5,672 bases of DNA. Source: Hydrogenophilales bacterium RIFOXYD1_FULL_62_11 (GTDB taxonomy: Bacteria > Pseudomonadota > Gammaproteobacteria > Burkholderiales > Thiobacillaceae). The notes under the pieces are model-generated. The model worked only from the letters and a program-made list of their open reading frames with translations, made no database searches and had not been told where the DNA came from. Made by a program: the position numbers and the translations under genes. The stretch spans positions 1 through 5,672 of the forward strand of contig MGZO01000113.1 of NCBI GenBank assembly GCA_001802655.1. Reading direction: 5' to 3'. Of this stretch, positions 1-4,954 are shown one piece after another (positions within the stretch are counted from its first letter, which is position 1; the number at the start of each line of letters is the position of its first letter).

Positions 1-74
1 GGTTTCCGGTTCGTTAATGATCAGCAGGACATTGCACATTCCGAAACTGTGAGATCTTTGCCGGACATAGGCGG

Positions 75-99
75 GAAATCTCGCCAAACGGCAGATTTC
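75..99 (+). terminator. Possible hairpin terminator of an upstream gene
   Basis: A stem is visible: GAAATCT (75-81) pairs with AGATTTC (93-99). Inside it GCC (83-85) pairs with GGC (90-92), with one bulged C at 82 and an AAAC loop. The DNA after it is moderately T-rich (TTTCTGAGTTTCTC) but has no continuous T run, so a rho-independent terminator is only one option. Frame 1 is open from base 1 to a TGA at 100-102, so the hairpin could also lie at the 3' end of an upstream coding region. That 33-residue tail was not recognised. Confidence 0.3.
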
Positions 100-135
100 T
101 GAGTTTCTCAACGGTAAGGCACGATAGCGGCCGCG

Positions 136-150
136 TGACTCTAAGAGTCA
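136..150. promoter_or_regulatory. Perfect 15-bp palindrome upstream of the GNAT gene
   Basis: TGACTCT-A-AGAGTCA is a perfect odd-length inverted repeat. It ends 47 bases before the ATG of the acetyltransferase gene, where an operator for a dimeric regulator could sit. No convincing -35/-10 pair was found next to it. A second small repeat, GGTGG-CAAA-CCACC, follows at 168-181. The role is inferred from symmetry and position only. Confidence 0.3.
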
Positions 151-197
151 TCATTATTCGATAAGCTGGTGGCAAACCACCTATTCAAAAAGCATGG

Positions 198-749
198 ATG
201 GGTAAAGACCTAATGGACTCCCTGAAAGTCTGGAAAGCCGACGACGAAGCCGTGCTGATATTGCGTCAGCTAAATGAATCGGACACCCAAAGATTGATTG
301 CTTTCGTCAAGGGCCTGTCTGTTACAGCGCGCTACTTCCGTTTCGGACAGGGTGACTATGATCCAGGGCTGGACGATGCCCTGCGGGTATGCCGGCTTGA
401 TCCGGAGCAGGGGTTGCACCTCATCGTCGTGACACCCGGGGACGCTGGGGAGACCGTGGTTGGGTCCGCGCGATATGTGATCCAGCCAGACCGATCAAGC
501 TGCGAGTTCGTCGTCGTGGTGGCGGACAAATGGAATCACCACGGCATCGGGCATCAACTGATGAATGCCCTGCTCAGTTGCGCAAAAAACCAGGGCCTGC
601 AAAAAATGTACGGCCGCGTCCTGGGAAGTAATCTCGACATGCTCAAGTTCGTCAAGGCATGCGGGTTCGAGATTTCCGACAGCCATGAAGGCCCTTGGCT
701 AAAAATTGCCCGCATCGATCTTCAACCACTCGCATCAGCGAGTGGTTGA
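198..749 (+). CDS. GNAT family N-acetyltransferase (Pat-like domain)
   Basis: Likely cytoplasmic acetyl-CoA-dependent N-acetyltransferase of 183 residues; the acceptor is unknown. The N-terminal part contains LRQLNESDTQRLIAFVKGLS followed by ARYFRF (44-49). This layout is typical of single-domain GNAT proteins related to the acetyltransferase domain of protein lysine acetyltransferases (Pat). Strand beta-4 and motif A follow: CEFVVVVADKW (102-112), then NHHGIGHQLM (113-122). The latter is the acetyl-CoA pyrophosphate loop, here with Asn in place of the usual Gln/Arg of Q/R-x-x-G-x-G. Motif B is seen around GSNLDMLKFVKACGFEI (143-159). The start is uncertain: ATG at 198 has no good ribosome site, and ATG at 213 (MDSLKVW) is an alternative. 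In-frame TAA at 162-164 closes the frame upstream. The last residues are encoded by the left arm and loop of a perfect hairpin, and the next gene begins 9 bases after the stop. Confidence 0.85.
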   Translation: MGKDLMDSLKVWKADDEAVLILRQLNESDTQRLIAFVKGLSVTARYFRFGQGDYDPGLDDALRVCRLDPEQGLHLIVVTPGDAGETVVGSARYVIQPDRSSCEFVVVVADKWNHHGIGHQLMNALLSCAKNQGLQKMYGRVLGSNLDMLKFVKACGFEISDSHEGPWLKIARIDLQPLASASG

Positions 750-750
750 A
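721..750 (+). terminator. Perfect 13-bp hairpin overlapping the acetyltransferase stop codon
   Basis: TTCAACCACTCGC (721-733) is exactly complementary to GCGAGTGGTTGAA (738-750), with an ATCA loop. The TGA stop (747-749) lies in the right arm. The downstream sequence TTGAAAGAAT is not a T tract, so this is not a textbook rho-independent terminator. It could stabilise the mRNA 3' end, attenuate read-through into the next gene, or act as a protein-binding palindrome. The ATG of the next gene is only 8 bases beyond the hairpin, which may limit ribosome access. Confidence 0.5.
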
Positions 751-758
751 TTGAAAGA

Positions 759-1611
759 ATGCACGGCGTCTATTTAGAACCTTTGGCAGGTCGCCCTGTC
801 TTGATTGCATCAAGTCGACGGACAGCTGCAAGCAGCGAGGTATCGCTCAATTTCACCCTGCCGCGCCTGCTGTTTTTCCAGAGCCTGTTCGAAGGCTACG
901 AGGTTCGGTGGCAGGACACGCGCTCGCGCAAGGACTCGGGCACGGAAGACGGTGTTTACCACCTCTGTATCGGCAGCTACAAGGCGCGCAGCAACGCCCA
1001 GTTGCGCGACTATCTCGGCCATCTCGGCTCGCGGCTGGTGTTTCTCATCGATTGGAACCGCGCGCGCAAGCGCCTGCGACTGTTCGTCCCGCGCAAGGCC
1101 GCCATCGACCTGCTGAAGTGGGCGGCCGACGGCAACATTGGTCACATGAGCCTGGCTCAAGGCCGGCGGCGAGCAACTGATTTTTGATGCCACGAGTTTT
1201 GCCTACGGCGGGCAACTCAGGCCGGGTGACCGTCTGGATGATCTGTTGAGTGAAAGTGGCGCGGTGCCGTTTCTGCGCTTCAACCTCAAGCAGACACTCG
1301 AAGGGCTGACGCAGGGTCGACCAGCCTCGCTGGTGGCGGACGAGGTCCGCACCGAACAGGCGTCTCAGATGCGCTCCCACGAAGATGCCCTGATGGATAT
1401 CGCGCTCGAACATGCTGGACTGATTGTCGAATTGGCTAATACGGTGCGCATCGCGCTGGAAGCGGCGCAGGTGGGACGTCAGAACGAGGTTGCGGCGATG
1501 GCGGGAGCGGGCCAAGGATCGGGAGACGGCGCCGACCGAGAATTGAACGGTGCCCGCGGCAGCCTGCTGGAGGACGACAACTTCAGCGCCACGTGTGCCT
1601 TGAATGCCTGA
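759..1611 (+). pseudogene. Frameshifted conserved protein of unknown function
   Basis: Two adjacent reading frames read as one protein of about 283 residues broken by a single-base shift. The first frame (759-1187) carries NFTLPRLLFFQSLFEGYEVRW, then GVYHLCIGSYKARS, LIDWNRARKRLRLFVPRKAA and LLKWAADGNIGHMSLAQ before running into a premature TGA. The other frame continues smoothly as AGGEQLIFDATSFAYGGQLR, then AVPFLRFNLKQTLEGLTQGR, ADEVRTEQASQMRSHEDALM and HAGLIVELANTVRIALEAAQ to TGA at 1609-1611. The switch must fall between the TGA at 1147-1149 of the second frame and the stop at 1185; the likeliest place is AAGGCC near 1161, where one extra G explains it. The pattern recalls uncharacterised proteobacterial proteins, possibly with a PhoU-like helical C-terminus, but that memory is weak and no function is assigned. 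The initiating ATG (759) has only GAAAG immediately before it. Sequencing or assembly error is the main alternative to true gene decay. Confidence 0.65.
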
Positions 1612-1616
1612 TTGTG

Positions 1617-1638
1617 GGTGCGGCGGGTGCGCCGCGCC
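1617..1638. terminator. GC-rich hairpin between convergent genes
   Basis: GGTGCGGCG (1617-1625) pairs with CGCCGCGCC (1630-1638) through nine pairs including one G-T wobble, around a GGTG loop. It lies in the 49-base gap between the stop of the rightward frameshifted gene (1611) and the stop of the leftward tetR-type gene (1661). This is where a bidirectional terminator is expected. Neither strand has a T tract after it, so termination by it alone is uncertain. Confidence 0.4.
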
Positions 1639-1660
1639 GATCCGACAGTACAAACTGCGA

Positions 1661-2224
1661 TCAACGCTTTGTCATTGCCGCGTCTACCAGAACCTGGGCG
1701 GCCATTTTCGCCTGTGTCGCCGGTTCCGAAGACAGCAGGGTGACCGCGCCGACGATGGCGCCGTCGGCAAGTATGCCGAGTTGTTCCGCGAGCAGGCGTG
1801 GATCGCTGGCGTCGGCGGCCAGTTCGCGGATGAAGCTATTGGTGTTTTCCCGGTGTTGCAGGGCGAGTTCCCGTAGCGAGTCGTCATGCTTGTGACTTTC
1901 CATCACCAGGTTGATGAAGGCGCAACCGAAAAATGATTCATCTTCGAACCACACCTTGAGTGCATCGAAAATGCATAGCAGTCGATCGCGGGGTGAATCG
2001 GCGGAGGTATATATAAAATCGCGAAACCAGGTGAGCCACAGGGTGCTCTCCCGTTCCAGTACCGCGCGCACCAGATTTTCCTTGGAGCCGAAGTGTTCAT
2101 AGAGCGTGCGTCGTGCGACGCCGGATTCATCTAGCACTCTTTTAATGCCGGTGGCATGAATCCCTTCGCGACAGAACAGTTCATTGGCCACGGACAACAG
2201 GCGTTCCGATGCGCTGCTGTTCAT
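1661..2224 (-). CDS. TetR/AcrR family transcriptional repressor
   Basis: Dimeric DNA-binding repressor of 187 residues from the ATG at 2224. The N-terminal domain is clear: SERLLSVANELFCREGIHAT (6-25), then the helix-turn-helix IKRVLDESGVARRTLYEHFG (27-46) and SKENLVRAVL. The ligand-binding half contains FFGCAF (98-103) followed by INLVMES, a segment shared with the LmrA/YxaF and NemR-like branch. Cys101 falls where NemR has its redox-active Cys106, by recalled alignment. The start is open: a TTG at 2260 adds 12 residues and has AGGGA seven bases upstream, whereas the ATG has no evident ribosome site. The gene is divergent from the operon beginning at 2592. A TAGACC-N4-GGTCTA palindrome in the shared gap is the probable operator, so it most likely represses that operon. 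Inducer unknown. Confidence 0.9.
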   Translation of the reverse strand: MNSSASERLLSVANELFCREGIHATGIKRVLDESGVARRTLYEHFGSKENLVRAVLERESTLWLTWFRDFIYTSADSPRDRLLCIFDALKVWFEDESFFGCAFINLVMESHKHDDSLRELALQHRENTNSFIRELAADASDPRLLAEQLGILADGAIVGAVTLLSSEPATQAKMAAQVLVDAAMTKR

Positions 2225-2364
2225 GTCTATAGAGGCGCGTCCGTAGCATGCGTTTTTCAAACCAGATTCCCTGCCGTTCAGTCAATGCCTGATGCAAGTT
2301 TAGCGATTTATCCCGGGCAAGAACAGAAAGCCGAAAACCGTATTACATGATGGTGCATAAATCC

Positions 2365-2387
2365 GCACAAATGCGCCCTGGTTGTGC
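2365..2387. promoter_or_regulatory. Candidate upstream activator site
   Basis: GCACAA (2365-2370) and TTGTGC (2382-2387) form an exact inverted repeat with an 11-base spacer. Its centre lies about 125 bases before the predicted sigma-54 start, the usual distance for a bacterial enhancer-binding protein. The spacing of the GCAC and GTGC halves (15 bases) does not fit the NtrC consensus (7 bases). A pathway-specific activator is therefore more likely, if the site is real. A partly overlapping imperfect repeat, GGTGCAT (2352-2358) with ATGCGCC (2371-2377), is also present. Confidence 0.35.
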
Positions 2388-2474
2388 ACAGTCGCTTTCC
2401 CTACCATTTTCTGTTTCCCCCGTGTCCTGGACTTTTTCCCAGTAATTCAAATGCCTATCCTTAGGTGTGTTTTC

Positions 2475-2490
2475 TGGTACGGGTCTTGCT
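2475..2490 (+). promoter_or_regulatory. Sigma-54 (RpoN) -24/-12 promoter
   Basis: TGGTACG-GGTC-TTGCT matches the sigma-54 consensus TGGCACG-N4-TTGCW with one difference (T for C at 2478). The invariant GG (2476-2477) and GC (2488-2489) have exactly the right separation, the preceding C (2474) fits the YTGG context, and T's follow the -12 element. Taking the GC cytosine as -12 puts transcription start near 2501, 91 bases before the substrate-binding protein gene. Sigma-54 promoters need an ATP-driven enhancer-binding activator, and none is encoded in this window. They are common on nitrogen-scavenging operons, which suits the genes downstream. Confidence 0.75.
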
Positions 2491-2499
2491 TTTCGTTAG

Positions 2500-2517
2500 G
2501 TAGACCGATTGGTCTAC
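2500..2517. promoter_or_regulatory. TetR-type operator covering the predicted transcription start
   Basis: GTAGACC (2500-2506) and GGTCTAC (2511-2517) form a perfect inverted repeat around GATT. The core TAGACC-N4-GGTCTA matches the NemR box as recalled and resembles the TAGACC-containing sites of LmrA/YxaF. These are members of the branch to which the adjacent TetR protein appears to belong. Because it spans about -1 to +17 of the sigma-54 promoter, a bound repressor would block open-complex formation or promoter escape. Confidence 0.75.
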
Positions 2518-2591
2518 GCCATCGTTCAACATGGACAGCCAAGTGCGGGCGGTCTGTTTAATTACTTGTATTGATTTAGGAGCCTCCACCC

Positions 2592-3668
2592 ATGAAACGC
2601 GACTTGCTTAACTGGTTTCGATCTCACGATGTCGTATTCAGTAAAACCGACGATAGCCATGATCACGGGCGTCGGGATTTTCTACGTACTGGCTGTTCAT
2701 GTTGTTCAGCCCTGGCAATGACGCCGGTGGCCGCCACCATGCTGGCCGCCGCCAGCCGTGCGGAAGCGGCGGCTTCGAGCAAGTTGCTCAAGGTGGGTCA
2801 TTTGCCCGCCGGCTGTGTGTCCCATTTATTGCTGGCGAAAAAACGCGGCATGTTCGCCAAAGCCGGGCTCAAGGTCGACCTGATTCAGTTCAACGGGCCG
2901 GCGGATAACATCCGTGCACTGATCGCTGGTGAACTGCACATGATGCACAACCCCTGGACGACAACCATGGCGGCGTATGCAGAAGGCAGCAAGGACCTGC
3001 GCATCATTGGCGGTTCCGGTCTCGCCGGTATCGAACTGGTGGCGCGCAAGGGCAGTGTCACAAACGTCAAAGAATTCATCGGCAAGGCCGGTAAGAAACT
3101 GCGCGTCGGTACATTGCGTCTCGACACGCTGGAACTGGTTGGCTATGGCGTGATGTCGCAGAACGGTGTGTCTTATAAAGATTACGAAATGACCTTCTTC
3201 CCCAGCATGGTCGGCATGGGTGAAGCACTGATCAACGGTTCGGTGGATGTGTGCACGCTCGCGCAACCTTATGCGGAAATGGTGGTGAAAGAAGCAGGCG
3301 GTATTTATCTCGCCAACAGCAACGATGTATGGGGACCGGAGGCGCCGGATTGCGTGATCACCTCTACCGATGGCTTCCTGAAAAAAAACAGTGCAATGGC
3401 CACTCAATACATGGCGGTGCTGCGCGAAGCGGCAAAATCCTTCTACAGCGATTTCGATGCCGCGCTCGATGATCTGCAACCGTTGTACGGTGCGCCTCGC
3501 GAAATTCTTGCGATTGCACTGAAGCGTCAGTCACCGGATCCTTTGCTCAATGCGGCGGGTGTTTCCGGTATTCGTAAAGGTGTGAAGTATCTGATCGAAC
3601 TCGGTTACTTCAAGAACAACATTGCCGACGATGTGCTCAACCTCCGCTATCAGCCAGCTGATGTTTAA
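2592..3668 (+). CDS. Tat-exported NMT1/THI5-like ABC transporter substrate-binding protein
   Basis: Periplasmic solute-binding protein of 358 residues, predicted to deliver a small organic substrate to an ABC importer. It has a long polar N-terminus, then a twin-arginine motif GRRDFL (26-31) and a hydrophobic segment (about 39-54). A likely cleavage site lies near SRAEAAAS (55-62), so it should cross the membrane folded via Tat. The mature part opens with LLKVGHLPAG (65-74), followed by LLLAKKRGMFAKAGLKVDLI (79-98) and NIRALIAGELHMMHNPW. This is the typical first lobe of the NMT1/THI5/SsuA/TauA group. GVMSQNGVSYKDYEMTFF and VDVCTLAQPYAEM mark the second lobe. Three cysteines (35, 37, 38) sit at the start of the hydrophobic segment and would be lost on cleavage. 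AGGAG precedes the ATG by nine bases. It is the first gene of the operon; permease and ATPase genes are not in view. The ligand cannot be deduced. Confidence 0.88.
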   Translation: MKRDLLNWFRSHDVVFSKTDDSHDHGRRDFLRTGCSCCSALAMTPVAATMLAAASRAEAAASSKLLKVGHLPAGCVSHLLLAKKRGMFAKAGLKVDLIQFNGPADNIRALIAGELHMMHNPWTTTMAAYAEGSKDLRIIGGSGLAGIELVARKGSVTNVKEFIGKAGKKLRVGTLRLDTLELVGYGVMSQNGVSYKDYEMTFFPSMVGMGEALINGSVDVCTLAQPYAEMVVKEAGGIYLANSNDVWGPEAPDCVITSTDGFLKKNSAMATQYMAVLREAAKSFYSDFDAALDDLQPLYGAPREILAIALKRQSPDPLLNAAGVSGIRKGVKYLIELGYFKNNIADDVLNLRYQPADV

Positions 3669-3692
3669 TGGCAGACCGTACCGGGAGTCACT

Positions 3693-4946
3693 ATGAGTGA
3701 AGTAAAACGATACGATACGGTGATCGTCGGTGCGCGTGCCGCTGGTGCATCGCTGGCGATTGAACTGCAACGACTCGGTCAACGGGTCGCTGTGGTGGAT
3801 CGTGCGACTTTTCCTTCGGACATCATGTCCACCCACGTGGTGTATCCCAACACCCTGAGTCGCTTCGAGCGTCTCGGGGTTCTGGATGCGATCCTGGATA
3901 ACGGACCGCCACCGCTATACACCTCGTGGATTCACCAGAACCGCATGTTCGTCGCACCGCACACATCGGTGGACGGTCGCGACTGGGCAATCTGTGTGCG
4001 CCGCATCACCCTGGATAAAATCATGGTGGATAAAGCGCGCGCAGAAGGCGCAGATATTTATGAAGGCTGGAGCGTCACCGAACTGCTGGGCAAAGGTACC
4101 GAAAACGATCCGGTGAGCGGTTTCATCGCCAAAAAAGATGATCAGCTCATCCGGTTCGAAGCCGGCCTGGTAGCCGGTGCCGATGGCGTGAATTCCACCG
4201 TGGCGCAACTGGTGGGTGCGAAAAAACGCAAGATCATGCCCACCGACACCATGTTGTACTTCGCTTACTGGAAAGGCGCGGACACGCGCAACACCCAGGA
4301 TTTCTTTTTCGAACCGCCGTGGATCCATGCGCATTTTCCTGCCGACAATGGTTATCACGTGATCACCATGAACGGGCCGGTGAGCGAGCGCGCCAACATA
4401 AAAGATATGGAAGCGTTTTACATGGCGCGATTGAAATCCATGCCTGCGTTGTGGTCTCGACTGGAAAACGCGGAGAAAGTATCGCGCGTCATGGGCACGC
4501 CGAAGCTGGACGGTTATTACCGCGACTCGGCTGGACCCGGCTGGCTACTGGTTGGTGACGCCTCGCATTTCAAACATCCCGCCGGGGCGCAGGGTATCGG
4601 TGACGCACTGCATGCCAGTGAAGCAGTGGCGCCGATGATTGTGCAAAACAATTATCGCAACGACTATCCGAAGTGGCGCGAGACGGTGTCGCGCGAGCTT
4701 TATGCTTTCTGCAAACACCTCGGCGAAGTGCCCACTGATGAAGGCATGCGTAAGGTAATCGATGCGGCAATTGCCGATCCGGTTCTAGCACGCAAACTGC
4801 TGGATGTGTGGTGTCGAACCTCCAGTCCCTGGGACGACGTGATTCCACGTGCACCCTTCCTGGCCGCCGTCATGGGCGAGAGTGTGGATGCGGTGCTGGC
4901 GCCATTCGAAACCGAGGCCGACGTGCCACGGGTGGCGTCGGCCTGA
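3693..4946 (+). CDS. FAD-dependent oxidoreductase, flavin monooxygenase-like
   Basis: Probable cytoplasmic FAD enzyme of 417 residues with the p-hydroxybenzoate-hydroxylase-type fold. The dinucleotide-binding motif is VIVGARAAGAS (10-20), a GxxxxG form common in this subgroup, and Asp36 in VAVVDRATFP ends the second strand to hold the FAD ribose. CVRRITLDKIMVDKA (101-115) supplies the conserved Arg region. AGADGVNSTV (161-170) is the DG motif, and WLLVGDASHFKHPAGAQGIG (284-303) is the GD motif that contacts FAD and closes the flavin site. These suggest NAD(P)H-dependent hydroxylation or a related oxidation. A geranylgeranyl-reductase-like role is possible but less fitting here. GGGAG lies five bases before the ATG, and the gene starts 24 bases after the binding-protein gene. 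In this operon it may oxidise the imported compound before the carbamoyl-transfer step; that is inference. Confidence 0.85.
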   Translation: MSEVKRYDTVIVGARAAGASLAIELQRLGQRVAVVDRATFPSDIMSTHVVYPNTLSRFERLGVLDAILDNGPPPLYTSWIHQNRMFVAPHTSVDGRDWAICVRRITLDKIMVDKARAEGADIYEGWSVTELLGKGTENDPVSGFIAKKDDQLIRFEAGLVAGADGVNSTVAQLVGAKKRKIMPTDTMLYFAYWKGADTRNTQDFFFEPPWIHAHFPADNGYHVITMNGPVSERANIKDMEAFYMARLKSMPALWSRLENAEKVSRVMGTPKLDGYYRDSAGPGWLLVGDASHFKHPAGAQGIGDALHASEAVAPMIVQNNYRNDYPKWRETVSRELYAFCKHLGEVPTDEGMRKVIDAAIADPVLARKLLDVWCRTSSPWDDVIPRAPFLAAVMGESVDAVLAPFETEADVPRVASA

Positions 4947-4954
4947 GGATCATT

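Larger units (their letters stand above)
2225..2591. other. Divergent intergenic control region
   Basis: This stretch of about 370 bases separates the TetR gene from the rightward operon. No coding sequence is supported in it apart from a possible TTG-started extension of the TetR protein to 2260. It contains, left to right, an inverted repeat at 2365-2387, a weak IHF-like match near 2445-2457, a sigma-54 promoter at 2475-2490, a palindromic operator at 2500-2517, and a Shine-Dalgarno AGGAG at 2578-2582 nine bases before the ATG at 2592. The predicted mRNA leader is about 91 bases. No promoter for the TetR gene itself stands out. Confidence 0.7.

Noticed and set aside
1..102. Open frame from base 1 to TGA at 100-102 as the tail of an upstream gene
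   Set aside because: Only 33 residues with no recognisable motif, and an opposite-strand frame is also open there, so coding cannot be supported.
1045..1653. Minus-strand open frame of 202 codons across the frameshifted gene
   Set aside because: The plus-strand halves carry coherent conserved-looking protein sequence, while the antisense translation has no recognisable domain.
2383..2390. TGTGCACA palindrome as a CRP-like half site
   Set aside because: Eight bases alone are too short, and there is no second half with CRP spacing; the larger GCACAA-N11-TTGTGC repeat explains part of it.
2445..2457. IHF-like site ATTCAA-ATGC-CTA between the candidate enhancer and the promoter
   Set aside because: It has two mismatches to the core IHF consensus in an AT-leaning region, so it is suggestive by position only.
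2532..2562. Sigma-70-like promoter TGGACA and TTTAAT before the binding-protein gene
   Set aside because: The 19-base spacer is long and the match moderate; the sigma-54 element upstream is far closer to its consensus and positions the palindrome sensibly.
2826..3479. Minus-strand open frame of 217 codons inside the binding-protein gene
   Set aside because: It is entirely antisense to a confidently identified gene, with no ribosome site or recognisable motif noted.
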